A stretch of 13,293 nt of DNA from DASRWT01 sp046728035 (GCA_046728035.1 JBKPDT010000154.1:1-13293); one strand, 5' to 3'; shown: positions 1 to 6,599, counted from the first letter of the stretch. Program-made: numbers and translations. The notes: generated by a model from the sequence alone, not told the origin.

Positions 1-510
1 CCACTCGTCCGGCGCTGGCATCGACTCCGGCGCCGGAGGTCCCTGGCCGAGCCCCAGCTCGCTCGTGGCCTTCTGGATCGGATACGTGTCGGGCGGCGCC
101 ATGATCATGCCGAAGCCCAGGCGGAAGGTCAGGAGGTCGCGAAGCGTGATCCGCCGGTTCGCGGGCACCGTGTCGTCCACCGGTCCCTCGAGTCGCTTCA
201 GCACCCTGCGAGCGGCCAGCTCGGGCAGGAGCCGATCCACGGGTTCGTCGAGCCGCAGGCGGCACTCCTCCACCAGGATCAGGGCTGCCGCGGCCGCGAC
301 CGGCTTGGTCAGGGACGCGATGCGGAAGATCGTGTCGCGCTGGATCGGCTCGCGACCGCCCAGCGCCTTCATGCCGATGGCGTCGATGTGCACCTCGCCC
401 CGCCGGCTTACCAGCGTGACGAGCCCGGGGATCTCGCCCCGCTCGACATAGCCGGCCATGACGTCATGCATGCGGCCGAGCCTAGCCTTGGATAACCCTT
501 CGGTACTCAT
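1..510 (-). CDS. Serine hydrolase, beta-lactamase / penicillin-binding-protein-like family (N-terminal part)
   Basis: The open frame starts at ATG 510 and runs without a stop to base 1, giving the first 170 residues; the C-terminus lies outside the window. Residues 55-75 read as the class C beta-lactamase/esterase active-site block, with the S-x-x-K motif SLTK at residues 66-69 (Ser66 nucleophile, Lys69), preceded by IFRIA. A second family block, RDLLTFRLGFG, sits near residues 124-134 where many relatives have LLTHTSGL. A GGAAGGGG ribosome binding site lies about 7 bases before the ATG. No signal peptide is visible, so it is probably cytoplasmic. Family members include esterases, D-aminopeptidases and carboxypeptidases; the substrate cannot be told here. 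It diverges from the YCII-domain gene across a 134-bp gap. The family call is secure from the SxxK context; the Tyr-x-Asn and C-terminal motifs are not in view. Confidence 0.85.
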   Translation of the reverse strand, partial: MSTEGLSKARLGRMHDVMAGYVERGEIPGLVTLVSRRGEVHIDAIGMKALGGREPIQRDTIFRIASLTKPVAAAAALILVEECRLRLDEPVDRLLPELAARRVLKRLEGPVDDTVPANRRITLRDLLTFRLGFGMIMAPPDTYPIQKATSELGLGQGPPAPESMPAPDEW

Positions 511-644
511 TGTCTAACCCCTTCCGTGTGGTCATCCACTAGTCGAATGCAACGGCCGGTTTCGACAACGCTCAGAAACAAGGATACTGAAGCTGTCGAT
601 CCCGCCGCCGTCGTTCGACGAATAGCCAGAAAGGAGACATCCAC
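511..644. promoter_or_regulatory. Divergent intergenic region with a possible sigma-70-type promoter for the YCII gene
   Basis: This 134-bp gap separates the minus-strand hydrolase from the plus-strand YCII-domain gene and must carry promoters for both. On the plus strand TTCGAC (561-566) is followed 16 bp later by GATACT (583-588), a plausible but imperfect -35/-10 pair. The YCII gene has a clear AAGGAG ribosome binding site at 631-636. I saw no convincing counterpart for the hydrolase. Promoter calls in such GC-rich DNA are weak. Confidence 0.3.
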
Positions 645-1076
645 ATGCGATTCATGATGCTGGTCAAGGCCAACAAGGATTCAGAGGCGGGCGTGCTTCC
701 GAGCAAGGAGCTCATCGCCGCCATGGGGCAGTACAACGAGGAGCTCGCGAAGGCCGGCGTGATGCTCGCGGGCGAGGGACTTCACGCGACCTCGAAGGGG
801 GCGCGCGTAAAGTTCTCCGGCAAGAAGCGCACCGTGACCGAGGGGCCCTTCACCCCGACCAATGAGCAGCTCGCGGGCTTCTGGATGATTCAGGTGAAGT
901 CGAAGCAGGAAGCGATCGAGTGGGCCTCGCGCGTCCCCTTCGCGGAGGGCGAGGAGGTCGAGATTCGCCAGGTGTTCGAGGCTTCGGACTTTCCGGCCGA
1001 CATCTTTCCGCCCGAGGAGGCCGCGCGGGAACAAGCCCTGCGCGACGAGCTGCAGCGGAAGGCCTCGAAGCGGTAG
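645..1076 (+). CDS. YCII-related / DGPF-domain protein
   Basis: A 143-aa cytoplasmic protein with the layout of the YCII/DGPF family: an MRFMMLVKA beta-strand start, a helix containing the MGQYNEELAKAGV stretch (about residues 26-38), then VTEGPF at about residues 64-69 in the place of the V-x-DGPF signature, followed by GFWMIQVKSKQEAIEWASRV. Here the DGPF aspartate is glutamate. The ferredoxin-like fold is shared with YciI, but most members, often found near ECF sigma factors, have no known reaction. The charged C-terminal tail from about residue 120 is typical of the longer subfamily. AAGGAG lies 8 bases before the ATG and fixes the start. The gene converges on the DoxX gene, with 13 bases between stop codons. 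Family call good; function unknown. Confidence 0.85.
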   Translation: MRFMMLVKANKDSEAGVLPSKELIAAMGQYNEELAKAGVMLAGEGLHATSKGARVKFSGKKRTVTEGPFTPTNEQLAGFWMIQVKSKQEAIEWASRVPFAEGEEVEIRQVFEASDFPADIFPPEEAAREQALRDELQRKASKR

Positions 1077-1090
1077 GGCGTCGACGCCCT
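1075..1090. terminator. 16-bp perfect palindrome between convergent stop codons
   Basis: AGGGCGTCGACGCCCT reads the same on both strands and spans the end of the YCII stop codon and the first base of the DoxX stop codon. As RNA it gives a GGGCG/CGCCC stem with a TCGA loop on either strand, so it could end transcription from both sides. Neither strand has a following U-run, so intrinsic termination is uncertain. Confidence 0.35.
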
Positions 1091-1467
1091 CAGGATCGCC
1101 TCAACGGGAGGAGCGCTTTCAGGCGCTCCTCCCGGAGGTAGATCCCCAGCCAGACGAAGAGCCCGAGCAGGAACTGGGTGAAGAACGGATCGCCCACGCG
1201 CCAGTGCGTGCAGATCGCCCCCCCGAGGTAGCCCGTCAGAAGGACTGCCCCCAGCACCGCCGTCGGCGGGATCAGATAGATCACCGCGCACGCGAGCTCG
1301 AGAATCGAGAGCGGCGTGAGCATCGACTCCGGCAATCCCAGGTGCTTGATGCCTTCCTTCACCTCGGTCCCGCCCACCAGCTTCATCACCGCGCTGAACA
1401 CGAAGAGGAGCGCTACCAGCACCGTGATCCCCCGGCCCACCCATACGACCTTTCCGCTCGCGGCCAC
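1090..1467 (-). CDS. DoxX-family integral membrane protein
   Basis: A 125-aa hydrophobic protein with four predicted transmembrane segments, at about residues 12-32, 49-66, 67-88 and 97-111, the usual size and layout of small DoxX/DoxD-like membrane proteins. Family-like features are VFSAVMKLVGG at the end of helix 1, the glycine-rich GAVLLTGYLGGAI around residues 73-85 and the THWRVGDPFF loop after it. I place the start at GTG 1467 because a perfect AGGAGG (1474-1479) sits 6 bases upstream; an in-frame TTG at 1485 would put that site inside the gene. The family is linked to thiosulfate oxidation in archaea and redox stress in actinobacteria, but for single small members the role is unknown. 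It follows the amidase by 44 bp on the same strand and may be the last gene of that unit. Confidence 0.8.
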   Translation of the reverse strand: MAASGKVVWVGRGITVLVALLFVFSAVMKLVGGTEVKEGIKHLGLPESMLTPLSILELACAVIYLIPPTAVLGAVLLTGYLGGAICTHWRVGDPFFTQFLLGLFVWLGIYLREERLKALLPLRRS

Positions 1468-1511
1468 GCTATCCCTCCTCGACAAGAGATCGGATGTGCC
1501 CCGGCATCATA

Positions 1512-2978
1512 TCAACTCTCGTCCGCGCGCAGCGTCGGCGGCGGGACGAAGCCCGCCGTGGTGGCGGCCAACTTGATCGCGACGTCGATCGGCGTCGCGT
1601 CTTCGAGATACGGCCCCATAATCTGGATGCCGACCGGCAACCCGCTCGTAGTCAGCCCGACCGGGGCCACCGTAGCGGGGCAGCCGGTCAGGGTGGCGAA
1701 CGAGATCCACTTCGACATCTCGCTGTAGGGCCGCGGACCCGCGCTCGTCGTCAGCCGGCGCGCGTTCATGTCGCTCGTATGGTCGTGCGGGAACGCGGGG
1801 ACGAAGGCCACGGGCATCAGGAACGCATCGTGCGCGCTGAAGTAATCCTGCCACACCGCTCGCGCCTTCACCCGCTCTCCGCTCTGCCGCAGCCACTCGC
1901 GATGCAACGACGTCGTCCCCATGACCCACGGGTCGTCGGCGCCGCCGGCCGCGGCCCGCAGCATGTCCTTGAACTGGGCGTCGGGCAGCGTCTGCGAGAA
2001 GAACGCGGCCAGCAGCCACTCGTACAGCTCGGACTGCCTCCGCGGATCGACTCCCGCGGGCCAGCCCTCGGTGAGTCGGGCGCCGCTATCTCGCAGGGAC
2101 TCGACCGCGTCGGACAGGACTCCCTTCATGGCGGAATCGAGGGGGCAGAACGGATCGTCGATCACGTAGCCGATGCGGTAGTCACGGAGCTTCGTCTGGC
2201 GCGGCGCGGGGAGCCGCCAACGATAGGCCACCGCCTCGACAGCATCCGGGCCCGCCACCGCTCCGAGGGCGAGCAGCAGATCCTCCGCGCCGCGCGCGAG
2301 CGGCCCCGCCACCGGCAGCTCCGCGGGCCCGGCGGGGATCCCCGGCGGCGGGGGGATGTGGCCGCGCATCGGCACGACGTCCCAGGTCGGCTTGTGACCG
2401 TAGACCCCGCAGAAGTGCGCGGGAATGCGGATCGAGCCGGCGATGTCGCTGCCGATCTCCAGGAAGCCGAGGCCGGCGGCCAACGCCCCCGCCCCACCGC
2501 CCGTCGAGCCGCCGGGCGTACGCCCGACGTCCCACGGGTTGTTCGACACGCCCGCGACCTGGTTGAAGGATTGCCAGTCGGCCGCGAACTCGGGCACGTT
2601 GGTCTTGCCGACGATCACCGCCGCCTTCAAGCGCGCGACCACGGCGGCGTCTTCCTTCGGCGCATATGTCTCGAGGCTCTTAGAGCCCGAGGTCGTGCGC
2701 ACGTCCTGGGTGGCGAAGACGTCCTTGACGACGATGGGAAGGCCGTGGAGCCGGCCGCACGGCTTCTTCTTCGCCAGCGCCGCGTCGGCCTCCGCGGCGC
2801 GCGCCATCGCCTGGTCTTCCGTCAGCGTGACGAAGCAATTAAGCGCCGGGTTGACCTTCTTGATCCGCGCGAACACATGCGACGTCAGCTCGCGCGACGA
2901 GATGGCGCCTCGACGAAGCGCGGTGATGGCCTGAGTCGCCGTGCCGAAATCCGGATCGAACCCGGCCGCCCGCTTCAC
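1512..2978 (-). CDS. Amidase (amidase signature family)
   Basis: A 488-aa cytoplasmic amidohydrolase that hydrolyses a carbon-nitrogen amide bond using the Ser-cisSer-Lys triad. The triad is visible: Lys85 in PIVVKDVF, cis-Ser158 in TPGGSTGGG and nucleophile Ser182 in GSDIAGSIR. The 24-residue spacing between the serines matches the family. The usual GGSSGGS loop is GGSTGGG here, with Thr159 replacing the second serine but the catalytic one retained. Length is normal. Relatives include fatty-acid amide hydrolase-like, indoleacetamide and nylon-oligomer hydrolases; the substrate is not readable from sequence. The start is GTG 2978, 7 bases after the VOC gene's stop; its own ribosome binding site is weak, so translation may be coupled to the VOC gene. 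The frame after the start (FDPDFGTATQAITALRRGAISS) is a normal amidase N-terminus, which supports the start. Confidence 0.92.
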   Translation of the reverse strand: MKRAAGFDPDFGTATQAITALRRGAISSRELTSHVFARIKKVNPALNCFVTLTEDQAMARAAEADAALAKKKPCGRLHGLPIVVKDVFATQDVRTTSGSKSLETYAPKEDAAVVARLKAAVIVGKTNVPEFAADWQSFNQVAGVSNNPWDVGRTPGGSTGGGAGALAAGLGFLEIGSDIAGSIRIPAHFCGVYGHKPTWDVVPMRGHIPPPPGIPAGPAELPVAGPLARGAEDLLLALGAVAGPDAVEAVAYRWRLPAPRQTKLRDYRIGYVIDDPFCPLDSAMKGVLSDAVESLRDSGARLTEGWPAGVDPRRQSELYEWLLAAFFSQTLPDAQFKDMLRAAAGGADDPWVMGTTSLHREWLRQSGERVKARAVWQDYFSAHDAFLMPVAFVPAFPHDHTSDMNARRLTTSAGPRPYSEMSKWISFATLTGCPATVAPVGLTTSGLPVGIQIMGPYLEDATPIDVAIKLAATTAGFVPPPTLRADES

Positions 2979-2985
2979 GCTCGGC

Positions 2986-3342
2986 CTAGATTCGCTCCAG
3001 GAGCTGGATCAGGTTCCCCTCAGGGTCCTTCAAGGTCGCGATGCGGTGCTTGCCGTAGTCGGTTGGATCCTCGATGAACTCGACCCCGGACGCCGTCAAG
3101 CGCTTCCAGTCCGCCTGGACGTCGTCGGTCACGAAGCCCACCATGTGACGCGCGGGATCGGCGTTGCGCCCGCGCACCTCGCTGTGGGTACCCAGCGCGA
3201 GCGCCGGCCCGTCGAGATTGCCGAACACGACGAACCCGGGGGCCTGGATGCCCAGGGGGAGCCCCAGCACGTCGCGGTAGAACGGCAGCAGGTTGCCCAG
3301 GTCCTCGCTCCAGATCGTTGCCCCCGCCAGCCCCTTGATCAT
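2986..3342 (-). CDS. VOC-family (glyoxalase/bleomycin-resistance fold) protein
   Basis: A 118-aa single-domain protein with two beta-alpha-beta-beta-beta modules. The first contains FYRDVLGL (residues 21-28), the classic glyoxalase-fold helix. The second opens at HMVGFVTDDV (66-75) and ends with LKDPEGNLIQLLE (104-116). His66 and Glu116 sit at usual metal-ligand positions, but the N-terminal position normally filled by His or Gln reads Ala-Thr, so a canonical metal site is doubtful. AAGGAG at 3350-3355 lies 7 bases before the ATG. The gene ends 7 bases before the amidase start on the same strand, indicating a two-gene operon. The family covers lyases, dioxygenases and resistance proteins; no specific reaction can be assigned. 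Confidence 0.88.
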   Translation of the reverse strand: MIKGLAGATIWSEDLGNLLPFYRDVLGLPLGIQAPGFVVFGNLDGPALALGTHSEVRGRNADPARHMVGFVTDDVQADWKRLTASGVEFIEDPTDYGKHRIATLKDPEGNLIQLLERI

Positions 3343-3421
3343 CGCGACACTCCTTTCATGTCATGCGCGCCCGCTCACCGGGTAGTCGAACGGAGAACGG
3401 CGGATCGACAGATCGGGGAAA

Positions 3422-3437
3422 TCCGCCCGGAGGCGGA
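3422..3437 (-). terminator. Hairpin after the RmlD-like gene
   Basis: TCCGCC and GGCGGA form a 6-bp stem with a 4-base loop, starting 17 bases past the stop of the upstream minus-strand reductase. On the minus strand it is followed by only a short TTT, so it is at best a weak intrinsic terminator. It falls in the 111-bp gap before the VOC gene. Confidence 0.35.
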
Positions 3438-3453
3438 CAACTCCGTACGGGCG

Positions 3454-4341
3454 CTAGTGATTCTGGCCGCGGTCCCGCAACGCCTCGCGCATCGCTCGCA
3501 GGCCCTCCGCCGCCCCCCGCAACCGCGTCCGCACCGCCGCGGGCGCCTTGGCCACGTACAGGCCGCCGTCCAGGGGGCGCGCCGCCGGCTGGGCCAGCTC
3601 GGCCGTCTTCACGGGGGAAAGGCGCGAGCCGTCCAGCCCGAACGTGGCCACGATGAGCTGGGCGAAGGCCCAGCGGTCGAGCGTCTCGCCGCCGGCCACG
3701 TGGTAGAGGCCCCCGGCGTCCTGCTCGCAGAGCTCGACGCTGGCCGCGGCCAGGTCGGGATTGTAGGTGGGGCTCGCCCGCTGGTCCACCGCGGGGCGGA
3801 AGGGGCGGCCCTCGCGGCAGGCCCGGATGAGCTGGTAGACGAAGTTCTTCTCCTGCGCCTCGGGCCCGTATACGACGCTGGTGCGGATGACGAGGATGCG
3901 GGGAACGCCGCCCAGCAGCGCGCGCTCGCCCTCGAGCTTGCTGCGCCCGTAGACGTTCAGCGGACGGGGCGCGTCCTCTTCGCGGAACGGCCCGCCGACC
4001 CCGTCGAAGACGTAGTCCGTGGAGTAGTACACGAAGAGCGCGCCGAAGCGCTGGCCCATGCGGGCCAGGTGCAGGGGCGCGTCGCGGTTGAGCGCCCTGG
4101 CCTCGTCCGGGTGCGCCTCGCAGTAGTCCACGTGGCTGAGCCCGGCGGGGCAGAGGATCCAGTCGGGCTTCACGAAGGCCACGGCGTGCTCGACGGCGGC
4201 CGCGCTCGTGATGTCGAGCGGCCAGCCGCCTTCGACGGGGTGACCCGCGTAGGTGCCGGTGGCCTCGTGGCCGCGGGCGCGAAGGACCTCCATGAGAGCG
4301 CCGCCCACCTGCCCCGAAGCGCCGACGACGAGGGCGCGCAC
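3454..4341 (-). CDS. RmlD-like SDR: dTDP-4-dehydrorhamnose reductase family protein
   Basis: A 295-aa extended short-chain dehydrogenase/reductase. The N-terminal GASGQVGG (residues 7-14) is the Rossmann dinucleotide-binding G-x-x-G-x-x-G. LDIT (42-45) and CPAGLSHVDYCE (64-75) follow the RmlD pattern. The active site is STDYVFDG (107-114) plus YGRSK (131-135), giving the Thr/Ser, Tyr131 and Lys135 catalytic set. Family members reduce dTDP-4-dehydro-6-deoxy-L-mannose to dTDP-rhamnose, or act on other nucleotide sugars. No rmlA, rmlB or rmlC gene is nearby, so the substrate is open and a generic sugar-nucleotide reductase role is safer. The start is GTG 4341, giving the standard N-terminus MRALVVGASGQVG; there is no strong ribosome binding site. 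It diverges from the hydroxyacid dehydrogenase gene across 64 bp. Confidence 0.85.
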   Translation of the reverse strand: MRALVVGASGQVGGALMEVLRARGHEATGTYAGHPVEGGWPLDITSAAAVEHAVAFVKPDWILCPAGLSHVDYCEAHPDEARALNRDAPLHLARMGQRFGALFVYYSTDYVFDGVGGPFREEDAPRPLNVYGRSKLEGERALLGGVPRILVIRTSVVYGPEAQEKNFVYQLIRACREGRPFRPAVDQRASPTYNPDLAAASVELCEQDAGGLYHVAGGETLDRWAFAQLIVATFGLDGSRLSPVKTAELAQPAARPLDGGLYVAKAPAAVRTRLRGAAEGLRAMREALRDRGQNH

Positions 4342-4364
4342 TAGCAGGCCGTCCGCATCGCCGG

Positions 4365-4393
4365 TTGCGCCATGGTTGGGGCGAGTTTACACT
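4365..4393 (+). promoter_or_regulatory. Possible sigma-70-type promoter for the 4406-6379 operon
   Basis: TTGCGC (4365-4370) and TACACT (4388-4393) are separated by 17 bp, the optimal spacing. The predicted start of transcription, near 4400, leaves only about 6 bases before the ATG at 4406, and no Shine-Dalgarno sequence is visible there. This suggests a very short leader or leaderless mRNA. Confidence 0.4.
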
Positions 4394-4405
4394 GCCCTTC
4401 GCCCT

Positions 4406-5362
4406 ATGCCCGCCCCCCTCGTCATCCTCTGGCACGATCGCGACACGCCCTATCGCGAGGCCATCTCGGACGCTGGCCTCGCCGGCGAGGTTCAGGTGAT
4501 CGCGGTGAAGGGCGCGGCGGAGCCGCCCTCCGAGCACTGGGCGCGCTGCGAGGCCCTCCTGGCCTTCCGCGCGAAGCCGGGCATGCTCCCGAAGGCGGAG
4601 CGCCTGCGGTGGATCCAGGCGCTCACCGCCGGCGTCGAGGGCTGGCTGGCCATGCCCGATCTACCCCGGGGCGTCACGCTCACCTGCGCGCGTGGCACGC
4701 ATCGGGTGCAGATGCCGGAGAACATCCTGGGCGCGCTCTTCCACCTGACCAAGCCCTACGCCGCCATCGTGGAGGATCAGAAGGCGAGCCGCTGGACGCG
4801 GCGCATTTCGGACACCCTGGCCGGCAAGACACTGGGCATTCTGGGACTGGGCGCCATCGGGGCGGAGGTGGCGAAGAAGGCCGCCGCGCTCGAGATGCGG
4901 GTGATCGGGACCAAGCGCTCTCCTGATCCTCTCGTCCATGTGGATCGCGTGTACGGGCCGGAGGCGACGGCGGAGGTGCTGGCCGCATCCGACTACGTGC
5001 TCCTGCTCCTGCCGGTGACGCCGGAGACGCGCGGGTTCATGAACGCGGCGCGGCTGGCCGCGATGAAGCCGTCGGCGCATCTGCTCAACTTCGGCCGGGG
5101 CGAGCTCATCGTGGACGCGGATCTGGTCGACGCGGTGCGCCGCAAGGTGATCGCGGGCGCGGTGCTCGACGTCTTCACCACGGAGCCGCTTCCCGTCGAG
5201 CATCCGTTCTGGAGTACGCCGGGGATCCTGGTGCTCCCGCATATCGGCGGGCTGCATCCGGAGCGCGACGAGGTGGTGGCGCAGCTGTTCGTGGAGAACC
5301 TCAAGCGCTTCCTGGCGGGCCAGCCCCTTCTCCACGCGGTCGATCGCGCGCGCGGGTACTGA
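4406..5362 (+). CDS. D-2-hydroxyacid dehydrogenase (NAD(P)-dependent, GhrA/hydroxypyruvate-reductase-like)
   Basis: A 318-aa cytoplasmic oxidoreductase that interconverts a 2-oxoacid and a D-2-hydroxyacid. The NAD(P)-binding domain starts at LAGKTLGILGLGAIG, with the GxGxxG at residues 147-152. Catalytic residues are in place: Arg231 in NFGRGELIVD, Glu260 in DVFTTEPL and His279 in LPHIGG. The end of the second Rossmann strand reads GTKRS (169-172 region) instead of an acidic residue; Lys170-Arg171-Ser172 suggests NADP(H) preference, as in glyoxylate/hydroxypyruvate reductases. The open frame extends upstream to 4253, but that part overlaps the divergent reductase gene and looks non-coding. 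ATG 4406 begins MPAPLVILWHD, a normal first strand. It is first of three tightly packed genes (4-bp gap to the next). Exact substrate unknown. Confidence 0.92.
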   Translation: MPAPLVILWHDRDTPYREAISDAGLAGEVQVIAVKGAAEPPSEHWARCEALLAFRAKPGMLPKAERLRWIQALTAGVEGWLAMPDLPRGVTLTCARGTHRVQMPENILGALFHLTKPYAAIVEDQKASRWTRRISDTLAGKTLGILGLGAIGAEVAKKAAALEMRVIGTKRSPDPLVHVDRVYGPEATAEVLAASDYVLLLLPVTPETRGFMNAARLAAMKPSAHLLNFGRGELIVDADLVDAVRRKVIAGAVLDVFTTEPLPVEHPFWSTPGILVLPHIGGLHPERDEVVAQLFVENLKRFLAGQPLLHAVDRARGY

Positions 5363-5366
5363 GGCC

Positions 5367-5906
5367 GTGCGCTCCGCGGCGAAAGGGCTCGCCGCTCTGA
5401 TGATCATCAGCGGGGGCCTCGAGATGGCCCCCGCGGTTCCCCCCACCGCCGCGTTCGCGGCCGCATGGCCGGGCCTCCGGGGCGTCAAGCGCGTGGCCAT
5501 CGAGATCGTCTTCACGCCCGACCATCCCCAGCTCGCCCCTGAGGTGATGGAGAAGCGCCTCGAGGACGCGCTGCTGGCGAGCCCCGCGGCGCCCCGGCCC
5601 GACCCCAAGAGCACGGATCGGCTACGCCTCGTGGTGGCAGTGCGCGAGGTCAGCGGCAACGATCTCCGTGGGTTCTATCTGCCGCTGTCGGGCACCTACG
5701 GCATCGGCACGGTGCGCCTGGCGGTAGAGCGGCAGGTCGTGGTGGCGGGCGAGCGCGGCACGGCGGCGGGGGCGCCCATCCCCGCGCTAGTGTGGCAGGT
5801 GGACCGCCAGGCGCATGGGCCGTGGCGGCGCTCGGGGGCGGAGATCATGGCGCTCGTGGACGACCTGGTCGCGACGTTCATCGAAGATCTGCGCGGGGAC
5901 GGCTGA
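5367..5906 (+). CDS. Exported protein of unknown function
   Basis: A 179-aa protein I do not recognise. It starts at GTG 5367, four bases after the dehydrogenase stop. The N-terminus has a charged start (MRSAAK), a hydrophobic run to about residue 18 and Ala-rich stretches (AAFAAAWP, residues 28-35), consistent with a signal peptide cleaved near residues 31-34, though less regular than a textbook one. The mature part has alternating beta-strand segments: RVAIEIVFT (42-50), RLRLVVAVREV (85-95), TVRLAVERQVVVAG (115-128) and ALVWQVDRQ (140-148). A C-terminal amphipathic helix follows (EIMALVDDLVATFIEDL). This resembles small periplasmic beta proteins in general, but no domain is identifiable. 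Its TGA overlaps the next gene's ATG by one base, so it is translationally coupled to the split-barrel protein. Confidence 0.75.
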   Translation: MRSAAKGLAALMIISGGLEMAPAVPPTAAFAAAWPGLRGVKRVAIEIVFTPDHPQLAPEVMEKRLEDALLASPAAPRPDPKSTDRLRLVVAVREVSGNDLRGFYLPLSGTYGIGTVRLAVERQVVVAGERGTAAGAPIPALVWQVDRQAHGPWRRSGAEIMALVDDLVATFIEDLRGDG

Positions 5907-6379
5907 TGTCCCGCTCGATGGGCCGCGCGCTTCCGCCCGATCTTCTGGACCTCCTCTCCCAGCGCGATCTGGGCCCACTCCTCGGCCGCGTCATTCCGCT
6001 GATCACGCTCGGCGCCGACGGGCACAGCCACCCCATGCTCTGCACCTATCTCGAGATCCTCGCCGTGGATCCCAAGACGCTGCGCCTGGCCATCAACATG
6101 CGGAGCCGGAGCGCGTCGAACCTCCAGTCGCGCCGGGTGGCGACCTTTCTCCTAGTGGAGCCGAGGCGGATCGTCTACCTCAAGTGCCGCGCGGGGGCCC
6201 CGCCACGGGTCTTCAGCGGGCTGGCGCGCTTCGACATCGCGGTCGAGGACGTGCTGGAGGACACCCCCGAGGAGGCGGAGGGCAGCGTGCGGATCGCCAG
6301 CGGGATCACGTACGCGCCCCCGCACCGGCTTGAGTCGCGGTGGGCGAAGGAAGTGCTCGCGGCGCTGCGCGCAGAGTAG
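5906..6379 (+). CDS. Pyridoxamine 5'-phosphate oxidase-like (FMN-binding split-barrel) protein
   Basis: A 157-aa protein beginning at ATG 5906, whose first base is the last base of the preceding TGA. The core follows the split-barrel pattern: VIPLITLGADGHSHPMLCTY (residues 29-48) as the first strands, TLRLAINMRSRSASNLQSRR (58-77) where the family binds flavin phosphate with Arg/Ser residues after a strand and before the N-L helix, then VATFLLVEPRRIVYLKCRA (78-96) and RVFSGLARFDIAVEDV (101-116). Such proteins bind FMN, F420 or heme and are usually reductases or oxidases of unknown substrate. The length suits a minimal domain. It is last in the three-gene unit and could supply flavin chemistry next to the hydroxyacid dehydrogenase, which is an inference from position only. 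Confidence 0.7.
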   Translation: MSRSMGRALPPDLLDLLSQRDLGPLLGRVIPLITLGADGHSHPMLCTYLEILAVDPKTLRLAINMRSRSASNLQSRRVATFLLVEPRRIVYLKCRAGAPPRVFSGLARFDIAVEDVLEDTPEEAEGSVRIASGITYAPPHRLESRWAKEVLAALRAE

Positions 6380-6599
6380 CGGTTCGCGCGCCCCTCACCC
6401 TGCCCTCCGAAGTAGTCGATCACATGATCGATGCGACGCGGTGAATCCCTCTTGAAGACCTTCGCGTATGTGAGCATGACACCTGAGACGGTCTCAAGTT
6501 CGATGCCATTCGCGGAGACTGCGATTCCGGCGGGTTACGATCGCCCGGGGGCGCCGGACGTTTCGAATGGGAACGAGGCGTTTCGCCGCGGAACGGGAC
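6380..6599. other. 220-bp non-coding stretch between convergent genes, with several palindromes
   Basis: This gap lies between the split-barrel gene (+) and the response regulator's stop (-). It contains TCGATCA-CA-TGATCGA at 6416-6431, a 7-2-7 inverted repeat; TGAGAC-G-GTCTCA at 6484-6496, a 6-1-6 inverted repeat; a poor sigma-54-like element on the minus strand at 6494-6508 (TGGCATC-GAAC-TTGA); and two copies of the 15-bp activator-type repeat at 6560-6594. A minus-strand open frame of 100 codons starts at ATG 6477 but soon runs antisense into the split-barrel gene. It has no good ribosome binding site, and I do not call it a gene. Confidence 0.5.
6560..6594. promoter_or_regulatory. Third pair of 15-bp inverted repeats (putative activator sites)
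   Basis: GTTTCG-AAT-GGGAAC (6560-6574) and GTTTCG-CCG-CGGAAC (6580-6594) match the GTTYCR-N3-GRAAC-type repeats found upstream of the histidine kinase and peptide genes. Their start-to-start spacing is 20 bp, against 18 and 19 bp for the other pairs. They lie 5-40 bases beyond the response regulator's stop. The promoter they would serve is unclear; a degenerate -24/-12 element at 6494-6508 on the minus strand is at the right distance. Confidence 0.5.

Noticed and set aside
65..451. Plus-strand 128-codon frame at the left edge
   Set aside because: It is opposite the serine hydrolase, which has the SxxK active site and runs open to the window edge; the plus-strand product is Ser/Arg-rich shadow.
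1494..4344. Very long plus-strand open frames (1494-3077 and 2941-4344) opposite the amidase, VOC and reductase genes
   Set aside because: They are antisense shadows caused by GC-rich third positions. Their translations are arginine-, histidine- and glycine-rich with no domain, while the minus strand gives complete, motif-bearing enzymes.
4253..4405. Upstream extension of the hydroxyacid dehydrogenase frame
   Set aside because: It is antisense to the RmlD-like gene's Rossmann motif and has no resemblance to the family N-terminus.
3356..4537. 393-codon minus-strand frame overlapping the RmlD-like gene in another frame
   Set aside because: Its product is almost entirely Arg/Gly/Pro/Ala, and the overlapping reductase has clear Rossmann and YxxxK motifs.
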